Origin: Pardosa pseudoannulata
Taxonomy: Eukaryota > Arthropoda > Arachnida > Araneae > Lycosidae
Direction of reading: 5' to 3'
Assembly: GCA_032207245.1 (NCBI GenBank)
Contig: CM063502.1
Coordinates: 109,757,691-109,821,690 of the forward strand
Length of the DNA: 64,000 bases
The position numbers and the translations under genes were made by a program. The notes under the pieces are model-generated. The model saw only the letters and a program-made list of their open reading frames with translations, ran no database searches and was not told where the DNA came from. The stretch's first letter is position 1. Each line of letters starts with the position of its first letter. This document shows positions 47,303-57,591 of this stretch, piece by piece.

Positions 47303-47929
47303 CACAAATATCAGAACACTCTAAGAGCGTGCAGGTATTTGTGGAGATACCTGTATGTCCTCAAGTTGGGAGATCGTCATGTGGGAGAGAGGTACGGAAT
47401 AAGGAGTAAAAAAATATGTTGCTCACTGCAAGTTATCAATGGTAAAAACTCTGTAAGCAGGGCCTGATTAAAGCACGGGCTGACTGGGCCTAGGCATTCA
47501 GCCCCCTAATTTTAGGGATCCCATAAAATTTGGTACTTAATTATTAAATTTTAAATAATTAAATTAACAAAATTTGAAAATGTCTTTTGTTAATTCTTCA
47601 AGTAATATTTCATGAAACCTTATTCAGAAATTAAATAAAAAACAGTTAAAATGTTGACAATTGTATCTAAAACACACTCCAGTTTACTTATTTACGTCAC
47701 TCCAGTCACTTTTTTACTCATTACTTACTCCATGGTTCTGAGCAGGAAAATCCTTTGCTTTCCAGGTCTACGAATAGCTATTATTTGTTAATCTTACCTA
47801 TTCTATTTTATTTTATTTTTTATTTAAAAACTTAATTGCAAGTGTTACAGTTTACGTCCTTGAGTGTATACAGATTTTTGGCATTCGAATGTACTACAAA
47901 GGTATGTAAACATAAAAAAAATTAATATA
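47303..47929. other. Intergenic DNA with a possible hAT-type end
   Basis: CAGGGCCTGATTAAAGCACG at about 47459 and TTCAGCCCCCTAATTTTAG resemble one end of a hAT MITE, but no matching opposite end is visible. Otherwise no feature. Confidence 0.35.
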
Positions 47930-48931
47930 AACTTCCTCCAAAAATATTCGTTTGTATCCTCTTTTGCCACAGTAATAAATAGAAGTAAAGGAATGAAACT
48001 GTCATTACCACTACACTCTGGAGGTAGATAGAATTTGATATTTACTAGTTTATGAAATAGACTCCTAGACTTTTGTGAAAAGAATTTCTTGTTAATACCA
48101 GTGATAAAATTTTCATTGCAACAAAAAATAATCGATGATAATATTTAAAATTATCACATATGTACCTAATCTATTATTAAAGCTAAGTATAAAAGAAAAT
48201 AATTAACGTATTATCCAAGTTCAGGGATATATCTCCCGATACTGTGAATGCAGTTTAGAATCACGTTGAATTCATTTAGAAAGATAATTCAGTTTTCTTA
48301 GCAACGTGGAAATTTGCGTTAAGTTCTTCCCTTTTTTTCCGTGGTAATTAATGGAAGTAAAGGATAAAACTATCATTTCCACTTACACCCTGGAGGTAGA
48401 TAGAATTTGTTTTTAATACCGTAGTGTCGTACCGTTGTTAATACCGTATAATAGTTTGTTGTTGATAAAGTTTTCATTGAAACAAAAAATAATCGATGAT
48501 TAAATTTAAAATTATCAGATATTACCTAATCTATTATTTAAGCCAACTATAAAAGAATTATTTATGTAATATATAAGTTCAGGGATAAAAACATATGAAA
48601 ATAATGCAGACGATATTTGAATAATTTAAAATAAGAAATGATTAAATGAGATGGTTAAAGGAATGCCGTCATAATTCTAGAAAAAATGTTATCTTTACCT
48701 ATTCATTAGGTGATAAATTGATAAATTTAATTGCCTGCTCTTAACCGGGGAAAATAGGGCTTGAAATAATGGCATTAAATGCTAGAAAAGGGGGGAAGGC
48801 TGGATTCCGAACGTTGCTAGCCCTAACTCATCAAGAATTCAATATGGATGCCTCTATCAATTCCAAATCCAACCGCTTCATAAATTCGAGGACAGAAGGA
48901 CAGATAACTTAGATTATTATTATGTAGGGGA
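47930..48931 (-). mobile_element. Helitron copy B, reverse, rearranged
   Basis: The 5' end is at 48931 on the minus strand (A then TCCCCTACATAATAATAATC). From there the sequence follows copy A for about 350 bp (GAGGACAGACGG-like start, AATGCCATTA, CCGGTTAAGAGCAGGCAATT). It then carries two versions of the inner segment: GGAGGTAGATAGAATTTG with its flank occurs at about 48020 and 48392, and AACAAAAAATAATCGATGAT at about 48121 and 48482. The 3' hairpin and CTAG end are not found at the left boundary, so the copy is truncated or rearranged there. Confidence 0.75.
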
Positions 48932-49039
48932 TAACATAAAAATCTATATTATTATTATTTCCAATTCGGAGACACTTGCTATAAAGCATTCACAACTACT
49001 AATACGCAGATATTTGTTGACCATTCTATTATTGGAGTA

Positions 49040-49277
49040 CCATATAGACGGCCGACATTACTTCCTAAGGACTGATAAAACAAAGTGGATCTTCTCAATT
49101 TAGAAACAGGAACCATGCAGGAGATACCCATGTTTTCTCTGCCGCTTCCAGAAGCATCCTTTGGGAACGTTTGCAACCACGATCATGTGCACCACCGAAG
49201 TTTAACAGTCTTGAGCCTCGAACTCACAACTCTCCGGTTATGAGATCGATGCTCTGGCCGACTGAGCTACCGAGGCT
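49040..49277 (-). mobile_element. tRNA-derived SINE (family 2), good head, reverse
   Basis: On the minus strand the first 70 bases form a convincing tRNA-like unit: GCCTCGGTAGCTCAGTCGG with a consensus A-box, an anticodon-loop-like CTCATAA (CAT), and a consensus B-box GAGTTCGAGGCTC. The 3' acceptor half does not pair with the 5' GCCTCGG, so it is not a functional tRNA. The body (GGTTCCTGTTTCTAAATTGA) matches the family 2 copy at 41363-41690. Confidence 0.8.
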
Positions 49278-49598
49278 TTTCGGAAAACTATATACTAATA
49301 ATTCAATAATTCATAAAACAATAAGAAATAGTTTTTAATAATTTAGACGCTTATTAATGATATAAGAAAAGTTTATATCTAAACAGAGCAGAATTTTTTA
49401 TTTTAATTAAATTTAATTAAATATAGGTTCAAATATGTAAACAAATGAAGACTTTTAAAATTGAATGGTTCTATGTACCCTTTCTTGAGCCGTGGTAAAA
49501 TAGCGTCCCCGCAAACATTAAAAAAGGTGAAGAATAATTAATTTTTTTAGGGTCTATGATAAGCTATTTTACTTTTCATTCGTGCTATCCTCTATTAA
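49278..49598. other. AT-rich DNA, no gene seen
   Basis: No feature recognised between the SINE and the TTAA element. Confidence 0.55.
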
Positions 49599-50156
49599 CG
49601 CATTGTGTGCGGGTACATTTCTCAGCGGAATTGTACCGGGAGCGGGCGTTTTGCACGTAAATTTAGTTCTTCAGTTAAATCTTAAAAGATCGAAAATTAT
49701 TTAAATTTTTAGCCAGCTTTTCGTATTTTATATTGAAATATATAAACAAATGCATAAATAGAAATATATAAATAACAACCATAAGAATTCTGTTAACAAA
49801 AATATATTTTTAGTGGATGCATTTATAATAGTATCGTAAATATAAAGAGTCAAATAGAAATAATAGTATATAGTTTTAATTATTTCGAATTATGTTATAT
49901 ATAAACTTTTTTACATTATAAAAAAATGAAAAGAGAAATCATAAAACTAATAATGTAAAAACTAGTTTTTATTTGTCTAAATTTTTCCAGAATCTATGTA
50001 GTAGACAAGAACATTCGGCTTCGTTTTCCTGTATATACCGTTATTTTTGTACCCACAAATAAATCATGTTGTTACACTAACCCGTACTAGTACGTAACCC
50101 GCGCTCAAGTATCAATCGTCAAAAAACGTACTAGTACGTGTCCCGCATACAGTGTG
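49599..50156. mobile_element. TTAA-flanked piggyBac-like MITE, 558 bp
   Basis: TTAA at 49595-49598 and 50157-50160. Inverted ends CGCATTGTGTGCGGGTAC and CACACTGTATGCGGGACAC (complement of the right side) agree at most positions. A perfect subterminal palindrome ACGTACTAGTACGT lies near the right end, and CCCGTACTAGTACG about 45 bp further in. The interior is AT-rich without coding sequence. A distinct family from the other TTAA elements here. Confidence 0.8.
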
Positions 50157-50434
50157 TTAATAACTCCATTTGCCAAAAATCTCTTGGAAAATAATATTGT
50201 AATTTCAGTCATCTATGAATAAAAAATTCTCATATGGAATTTCTTTTGCCGTTTGTAATATTTACAAAATATATTTTAAAAATACATAAGCATAAAAAGA
50301 ACTATAAAGCATTAAGAGGTTTCATTACTCTTAAAGACGTGATAAAATAACAATTAAGTTTTAGGCTTCTTATGTCTCAAAAAATATGGACTTGATGCAT
50401 ATAATTTTTTATTAAATAAAATAGAATCTCTTAG

Positions 50435-51015
50435 CGTCTGAAAAATGTTATGGACTACGCAGAAATTTATCAAATATTAGTGAAATTTAAGGAAAATTAG
50501 ATATCACTAATTAAGGTTAAAATTTATAATAAGCCGCTGTAGCTCAGTCCGATCTCGTAACTGGAAGGTTCGGGGCTCGAGATGGCCTAAGATCAGCTCT
50601 GTTTGTTAATGGTAACTGGGACAACTGATATGTTCGGGGTGACAATGTCCTTCAAGTTCTCAAGTTCTTCAAGTTGCTGGTCAAACGAAAGCACCGCTAG
50701 GGTGAAAGAACGTCTTAGCTAAGTGGGTCCTCGAAGGAAGGACCAAGACCCCCCCCATACTAGCTTGTCACCCCCAGAAGTATCGTTTGAGAACTTGAAG
50801 AACATTATCACCCCGAACATATCAGTTGTCCCAGTTACCATTAACAAACAGAGCTGATCTTAGGCCATCTCGAGCCCCGAACCTTCCAGTTACGAGATCG
50901 GACTGAGCTACAGCGGCTTATTATAAATTTTTACCTTAATTAGTGATATCTAATTTTAATTAAATTTCACTAATATTTGATAAATTTCTGCGTAGTCCAT
51001 AACATTTTTCAGACG
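50435..51015. repeat. Large inverted repeat: 229-bp arms, 123-bp spacer
   Basis: Left arm 50435-50663 and right arm 50787-51015 are reverse complements with about five mismatches visible by eye, roughly 98 percent identity. Each arm contains about 100 bp of non-SINE AT-rich DNA (CGTCTGAAAAATGTTATGGA inward) followed by a family 2 SINE head (GCCGCTGTAGCTCAGTCCG). So both the SINE and its flank were duplicated in inverse orientation. Confidence 0.95.
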
Positions 51016-51078
51016 TGGCCTCTGGCCCACGGGCTTGTCTCGTCTAAGTAGTATCTTCAACAACAACAACAAAATTTA
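50535..51078 (+). mobile_element. tRNA-derived SINE (family 2), folded and partly inverted
   Basis: The head is on the plus strand at 50535 (TAGCTCAGTCCG A-box, GGTTCGGGGCTCGAG B-box). The SINE body in the spacer (50664-50786) reads in the minus direction; its complement shows CTTGGTCCTTCC and TTTCACCCTAGCGGTGCT in family order. A second head, minus, ends the right arm. The 3' tail (CTCTGGCCCACGGGCTTG, then ATCTTCAACAACAACAACAA) is on the plus strand at about 51018-51078. The element is therefore a scrambled single insertion rather than two clean ones. Confidence 0.75.
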
Positions 51079-51805
51079 GAACATATATTTGCATACACAT
51101 TTGTAACTTTATTTTGAACTGTAAATGCAAAATGTCACATATAATGTATTTTTTAAAGTGCAAGTGTCAGCTTGAAACTAAAATGCATTTTTTAAAAATT
51201 CTGATGTATTAAAAATTAAACAGTTAATAAGATAAGAAAAATAGCATATTTTCAACAAACTGAGGAGGTATAAAAATTGTTCTTTATTACCGAAATGTTT
51301 AAATTTGGGTTTAAATTGAAGCTATTAAATGATTTTAATTATTGAAAAAACATAACAATGTATGCGATAGTTTAACAGTAAACGATCGCGAAATGAAAAA
51401 AAAATTAAAAGACGACTTCAAAAATTTCATCTGCCATGTATTAGCTATGAATTGGCTGATACATTTCAGTCTATAACTCATTAAGTTACAGGAATTTTTT
51501 CCAGGGAGTTTTTTTTTTTATTGTATAAAAGTAACTGAGCATTCATATATACATTACTCTGAAAAATCAATTTTTTGAAAATTTATAAGGGTAGTGAAAC
51601 TATTTAAGATTCCTAGTTTTTAACAACCTCCAATTTGTGGTAAGCACACTTATCTAAAAAATTGCTAAAAATCAAATTTATTTTATCTAATAAACTCCAA
51701 GATTTTTTTTTTTTTTTGTTAAATCATCTCAATTCCAAAAATATTTTAAAACACCATTACTTAAAAAAAAAAAAAGCCGTTTACATATTTAGAGTACGTC
51801 ACATC
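51079..51805. other. AT-rich DNA, no gene seen
   Basis: Homopolymer T and A runs only (T14 at about 51704, A13 at about 51763). Confidence 0.55.
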
Positions 51806-52020
51806 ACAGAACTGTATACTCGGAAATACTGATGTAAATTGCCGTATAATTTATTTTTATTTGGGAACATTAATCTGCATAAAAGTATTTATAGAGTTCA
51901 ATTAGATTCATTTCTTTAAATATTATTTATAGCTTATCACTTTGCAAATGAATCACTTACAATTGAAGGTTCGACAGAAACTCCTCAATTTTACAGGAGT
52001 TTGAAATATAGAAAGGCTGT
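51806..52020. repeat. Dispersed 215-bp duplication, copy 1
   Basis: Homologous, in the same direction, to 54951-55160: GAAATACTGATGTAAATT, AATTTATTTTTATTTGG, GAATCACTTACAATTGAAGGTTCGACA (positions 51950-51976) and CTCCTCAATTTTA. The copies are 3.1 kb apart and moderately diverged. Beyond it, 52020-52130 is less AT-rich and unrecognised, with an AATAAA at 52157. Confidence 0.8.
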
Positions 52021-52214
52021 TGAGGTTCACGCCGATAGGTGGCGTTTTTGTCGTGTTCCACGAGAAAGAAAGAGAAATTTGTGCTTGAAATGTGGCATCC
52101 GTGGGAGATGGTGTCCTAAACTGTAACAGTCAAAATGATTATAAATGTACATTAAAATAAACGAATGTTTATGAATAGAAGTATTTTGTGTGGCATTCAA
52201 CAAATGCCTTTTAA

Positions 52215-52743
52215 CCCTTTAAAGGTCAGCTACATGAACTCTTTGAAATTCAATGAAATTAGTTTATAAATATTACCTATGCGTCTTATAAATTCAAAAT
52301 GTATTAAAAATTTTCTTTACAATCCTTACAGGGGTTTCCGTTGGAGGATACTCTAAGAGTGACTGAGGGGGGGGATTAACTGACAAACCCATCGTCTTGT
52401 ACAGCTTGAACAAAATACTTTTTTAAAATATTAATTATATTGGAAGAACAATAAATAAGTGTTCTTAAAAAATATAATAAGTAAATAGTTTAAGAATTTA
52501 TAAGTGTTGTTTGAACAGATATTTTTGTTTGGGGTCATAAGCGAAAAAAATGGAATTACTAACTTTCCAGGCACAGCAAGTTTAAATACATATATTTCAA
52601 AAGAAAATATAAATGCAGTGTTATCATTTGTTGTAAGTTTTAAATGTCAAAAACATAAAAAAAAATTTTTCATATTTCTCAAAAAATAGAGAAAACAATG
52701 TTTAACGGGTGATTTTGCTACAAAACCACTGTCCTCTAAAGGG
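52215..52743. mobile_element. TTAA-flanked piggyBac-like MITE, 529 bp
   Basis: TTAA at 52211-52214 and 52744-52747. Inverted ends CCCTTTAAAGGTCAG and CCCTTTAGAGGACAG (complement of right) differ at two or so positions. The CCCTTT start is typical of piggyBac-related ends. The interior has a 61-codon frame (52504-52689) that is AT-driven and not recognised. Confidence 0.82.
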
Positions 52744-52747
52744 TTAA

Positions 52748-53360
52748 AGGATTAAAAGGAAAACCTAACATATGTGATTCCAAATTTGGTCCTTCTCTCA
52801 GCATTTGAGGACTCTGGTACTTCCTAGTTGTAACTCCAAGGAAGAGTATCCGCCTCTAAATCAAATTTACTCAGTGTGGTGATACCATAAATGAATCGGA
52901 TTATTCTGTTGGCTGTGCTAACTGAAAAGTCTTAACACATCTATAACACCCATTTGAACTTTCTATTTGGGGCAATGGTATATTTTATGTAAGAAGTATG
53001 ACAGCAATGATATTTTTTTCAAGAAAGACCACTTTTAATTATTAATACATCTGTAATATCTTTCAGTCACAATGTATCCCATAGATACAAATACTAATCT
53101 GTACTATTATATAATAAGGAAGGATGTTTATTATAACCGAAAAAACTAATGGTTTAATCGTAATCAAATTTTTACATAGGTCTCTTGATATAACCGAGCC
53201 AAAAAACATATTGTATCTTCATAAAACATTAACTTTCTTTATAAAATATTATGTCTAAATATATTGTCTCGGAGCAACAATGCGACCTGTTGTTATAAGA
53301 TTTCTTTAAATGTTTCCATGCTATACCGGTAGAAGGTTTCTTTCTTTATATGTTAAGATG
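52748..53360. other. AT-rich DNA, no gene seen
   Basis: No feature recognised. Confidence 0.5.
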
Positions 53361-53506
53361 CAGGGGCGTAAGCAAGGGGGGAGTTAAACACCCCCCTTGA
53401 GCTCAGACAAAATGGCAAAAATAAAAATTTTAGTAGAAATTATGCGGGTTATTATTTTTTAGAATTATGAACCCCCCCCCTTGAAAAAATTCTGCGTACG
53501 CCACGG
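53361..53506. mobile_element. hAT-type MITE, 146 bp
   Basis: Left end CAGGGGCGTAAGCAAGGGGG and right end complement CCGTGGCGTACGCAGAATTT share GGCGTA.GCA, with C-rich and G-rich tracts just inside. This is the common CAG-GGCGTAGCC type of hAT MITE seen in many animals. An 8-bp target duplication is not clear (TTAAGATG against TTGTGTTA), so boundaries may be off by a few bases. Confidence 0.65.
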
Positions 53507-54950
53507 TTGTGTTATTCGTTTCTCGAAAATATGTTGTTTTATTTTCGAAATTGTTTTTATTGCTGATATCAAATATAATCTAAAAACTAATTTAAAATTT
53601 GAAATAAAAATGTTCTTTCACTTGGGAAATCCTTAATTAATTACATAGCAAAAGCACGAAAACGGCTAGTACTTAACAAATGCGGAAATCTTTCATAATT
53701 CTCTTTCATAACTGCATTAAAAATGTCTATAGAAATATGTTGGAATACTTCGAAAACACTTAAAACTGCAAACCATTTAAGAAAAAATATATTGCGACTA
53801 ATGAAAGATTACCATATTAGTAAATCTAAACAACCTTTGCAATTCTCTGAAATATTTGATTTTTGAAATCAGGCACAGTTTTAAATGTATTAGATTTTTA
53901 TGAAATAAAAAGAACAGATAATGCACCTTATACCATAATGAGAGGAATAATTTTCATTATAACAGCATGCTTGATTTCCTCTACTGTACTTAACAAATTT
54001 ACAATACTTTGATTTTAAGCTCTCTCGAGTTCAGCAGAACTATGCCTTTCAATTAATGCAATTCAAACGATTTTTAAATGAAACATTCTTTTTTTTTTAA
54101 TAATGAATGTAAGTCTGCTGAATAACCCAAAATAAAATTGCCGTGTCACAATGAAAGAGGGAAGAACCGAAATTTTTAAAACAAGATACGAAAATAAGTA
54201 CAGGTTTGAAATCGTAAGTTCTTTCCTTCTGTTACTCACATATGCTACCAAAATTTTCCTTTCTATATTTCTCTAACATGAAGAGAATCGAAATCTGACC
54301 AATTTTTTTTCTTCCCCTACATTTCTCGGGGAAATGAGGGTCAAATCGTGTGTTTTTACCATCAGAAACACTTTTCCCCCTTTAGGAAATTTAAACCGTG
54401 AAAAGTCTTTTAGCGCCATCTATTGACATTATTCTGAGTAAAATAATCTACAGAACAATTCAAAACAATTTGGAAAAATATTTTATTTCCACTGTCTGGT
54501 CGGAAAGAATGCACTAAATCATAACTTAAAATATAAGACATTAATATTCAGATGTTTACAAACTATTTTAAAACTGGGCCAGATTATAAAAAAAAAATGT
54601 TCTTTGGACTAGATTGGGAACTTAGATGTGCATAATTTTTACTGGGTAATTTCTTTTCGTAAAGCAAAATAAGTTTTTTTTTATTGGGAGGTGGCATTTT
54701 TACATACATAATATTATACAAATTATTACAGATGCTTAGATGCAAAACAGAAACATTTTTGATGAATTTATTATAGAATGGTTAAATCTTGTATTAATGT
54801 GAAGAATGAAATTCTTTCTTGTGAGATAATATTTCCTCATAATGATCTTCCAAGTTAATAGCATTGTTTGTGAGTGGCCATCAATTAATAAGGATATTTA
54901 CATAGGAGATTTAGATAGTTAATTTTAGAGTTTGCCATTTCACATAACTA
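53507..54950. other. AT-rich DNA, no gene seen
   Basis: No feature recognised apart from A and T homopolymers. Confidence 0.5.
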
Positions 54951-55160
54951 TGTACTTGCAAATACTGATGTAAATTCCCGTGCAATTTATTTTTATTTGG
55001 CCATATTTATCTCTATAAAAATAGTTATAGAATTAGGTTACAACCTTTTCTTTAATTATTATATATAGATTAACACTTTGCTAATGAATCACTTACAGTC
55101 GAAGGTTCGACATACACTCCTCAGTTTTATATGATTCTCAAATATAGAAATGCCTTTTGC
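54951..55160. repeat. Dispersed 215-bp duplication, copy 2
   Basis: Partner of 51806-52020. Shares AATACTGATGTAAATT, AATTTATTTTTATTTGG and AATCACTTACAGTCGAAGG. Its right end lies just before the truncated SINE at 55179. Confidence 0.8.
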
Positions 55161-55178
55161 TCGTCCATCAGTATCTGA

Positions 55179-55230
55179 TTTGGTTTGGTTTAAAGTGCTA
55201 CCGTCTACTGTTTTGCAACACGGGAACTAA
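55179..55230 (-). mobile_element. 52-bp truncated SINE (family 1) with perfect 14-bp duplication
   Basis: Only the 3' tail of the SINE is present, in reverse (TTTGGTTTGGTTTAAAGTGC, then ACTGTTTTGCAACACGGGAA). It is flanked by a perfect direct repeat CCATCAGTATCTGA at 55165-55178 and 55231-55244. The exact duplication shows that it inserted in this truncated form, as expected of incomplete target-primed reverse transcription. Confidence 0.93.
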
Positions 55231-55244
55231 CCATCAGTATCTGA

Positions 55245-56189
55245 AAATAAATGTTGTAACTAATTTAAGTAGAAAAAAACATCACTGAATTAACAGCATA
55301 CAAGTAGCACCATTTGCGTTCATTATTCGAAACTTAAATTGGATAAGACTGGCCGTGTCATGTCATTTGATTTACCTCAGTGGAACGAATTTGACCCGCC
55401 GGACATAGTTTACTACCATAGTTTACCAGAGTTTACTATAGTTACTACTTAATTTTCTACCCCTGCTGCAGATCATAAAGTAAGCAGAAATATTCATATT
55501 GTTTATTAGAACATTGAAAAATTTATTATTTAAAAAATAAACTATATGATATGTTTTAATCGTCGCTTCCTACGCTTTTACTAATGTATAAGGATTTTTC
55601 ATTCAATTACTCAGAAATAACATTTTTAAGCTGCCCTTCCGTGAGCTTCATTGGAGAGCTTTACAAAAAATACGCTAAAATTAGAGCCTGGACACCTTCA
55701 AATATAAATGTTTTAAAGTCTATATAACCCATATTTGATTTCAAATGTTCAAAAGACAGTACTAGGAAGATTCAAAATATTTCCGTGGGTATTACATCAC
55801 ATTTAGATGTCCATACCAACTGTAACATATAAAAAAGCTTTTGTTCTTTTTTTTAAGTGTGAAAGTTATTTAAAATTTTTATTTATATGGGAAATTACAG
55901 GTGAAAGAACTTTTAAAATAACTACCTTAATGACGGCTGTATTAATTTTGAGGTATGAGTTGAAGGGGGAGATGTTCCTCTCCCCCAATGAAAAATTTCT
56001 CCCTAAGTCCTTGGTCATAATGAATTAGAAATAGCAAATATCCTGATCTCGGCACGTTTTATTCTGGCTAACATTTCTTTATATGAATATACTATAGCTC
56101 TAAAACGGACAACTTATTCTTTGAGAATGGAACACAAATAAATACTTAAGGTGTTCTACTCTTCTAATAGATTTCGTGTAGACAAAAGT
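55245..56189. other. AT-rich DNA, no gene seen
   Basis: A 73-codon frame (55807-56028) is present but without recognisable motifs. Confidence 0.5.
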
Positions 56190-56515
56190 TTTTTAACACA
56201 AAGGTTAATTAGACCAAGATCTAGTGCTTAAAGCTGATTCCAGACTTCCTACTGTAGGACATTCCTACTGCAGGACTCGGCTAACGATGGCTAGAAAGCT
56301 GATCTTGGGTACTGGAGTTCATGGGTTCGAGTCTCACTGTGGCATGGGCATTCTTAGCTGTTCCGAATCGGCTTTAGGCAATATGTCCCCGTCTCATTAG
56401 CCCTCGTATTGTAAAAACGTAGACCGTTGCGCTCCAAACCAATCCAAACCTACTGTGGGACTCAAACCTACAAACTATGGTACAGAAAGGCAGCACTATA
56501 TTAGCTGGTCCTTCT
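56190..56515 (-). mobile_element. tRNA-derived SINE (family 1), old, reverse, split by a younger SINE
   Basis: The 3' half (GGTTAATTAGACCAAGATCT, TGCTTAAAGCTGATTCCAG) is at 56190-56263. The 5' half, with B-box complement GGGACTCAAACCTACAAAC, is at about 56464-56515. The two parts join into one reverse copy once the inserted SINE at 56279-56448 is removed. Confidence 0.75.
56279..56448 (+). mobile_element. tRNA-derived SINE (family 1) nested in another SINE
   Basis: Head CTAACGATGGCTAGAAAGC, B-box GGGTTCGAGTCTC, body CCGAATCGGCTTTAGGCAAT and GTCTCATTAGCCCTCG, tail GCGCTCCAAACCAATCC. Target duplication of 15 bp with two mismatches: CCTACTGCAGGACTC (56264-56278) and CCTACTGTGGGACTC (56449-56463). 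Confidence 0.88.
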
Positions 56516-56960
56516 AGTAGAACACCAGAAATGACTTTCTTAGCCTCTTAATAACACTGCTTGTAAGGATTGTGATCAATCTCAACATCTCACCAAGAAA
56601 ATCTATTTGGGAAGGAGTTCTATGAGAAAGGTGCTTGTAAGGATTATCGCAAATCTCAACAAGAAAATTTATTTGGAGGGGAGTTCTATATGAATGTTTC
56701 ATGATTTTTTAAATGAGTTGTTAAAATGTATATTAACATAATATATTAGTAACCGAATGGAATAAAGCTTTTGAAGTTTAATAATTAAAACTGCTTAAAA
56801 TCCGGATTAAGTTTTATAAATTTATCTTTTAAACCATCTTCAATGGCAGTAACAATTTAAAATCTGCGAAGTCTTACTTTTTTTCCTTTTTGTTAAGAAT
56901 ACAGATTATTATATAGCACAAAAAAATCGAAATTTTAGATGCTTAAAATTATTTCTTTAA

Positions 56961-57192
56961 CCCTTTAATGAGCCATTTATTTCTCACACAACGTTTTTAA
57001 ACTTTCAAAACAAAAGTGCAAATTATATTCAATTGACTAAACAATAGATTAAAAAGCAAAACTAAGGAGATAATCAGTCTTCCCTTCTTAATAATAGCAA
57101 GGCCAATATATTATATAATTGGTTTTACTCTTTCCCCAGGTGTGTTTTTTAAGATAATGTAGATGGGTCTCTTACCACTGTCTTCGAAAGGG
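56961..57192. mobile_element. TTAA-flanked piggyBac-like MITE, 232 bp
   Basis: TTAA at 56957-56960 and 57193-57196. Ends CCCTTTAATGAGCC and CCCTTTCGAAGACA (complement of right) share CCCTTT plus scattered matches. The right end ACCACTGTCTTCGAAAGGG resembles ACCACTGTCCTCTAAAGGG of 52215-52743, so the two are probably the same broad family. No coding sequence. Confidence 0.68.
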
Positions 57193-57591
57193 TTAAATGT
57201 CATATTTGTGGGTATAAAGTTCAGAATTTAAGTTATCACAAAATATTAGTTTTAAGATTAGAAAAATTTTACAAAACATCTTTTTGGGCAGGATGCTTTG
57301 AAATATCTAGACTGTCTTGTTCCGCTATTTAGACAACGATGTCATCAAACAGATTTTATCTTACTTTATCATTTCCATTCAAAATACTTATAAGTTTATC
57401 ATCGAGGCAGATATGTTAAAAAACAACTCTATTTAGCATGTTGGAATGGTAGCTAATTAAAGCAATCAGTCTAATTTTAGACGAGTGAAACACATATCTT
57501 CTTAGATTTTTTATACCTTATTTCAGAATCTCAGGTGCCCCTATTTCCATATGTTCTATCAGTGCATATTTTCTTATTTAACAAAAAATAA

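Noticed and set aside
47459..47530. A hAT MITE beginning CAGGGCCTGATTAA
   Set aside because: Only one end is recognisable; no matching inverted end or 8-bp duplication was found downstream.
49205..49277. A tRNA gene with a CAT anticodon on the minus strand
   Set aside because: The A and B boxes match consensus, but the 3' acceptor strand does not pair with GCCTCGG and the sequence continues into a SINE body shared with other copies. It is a SINE head.
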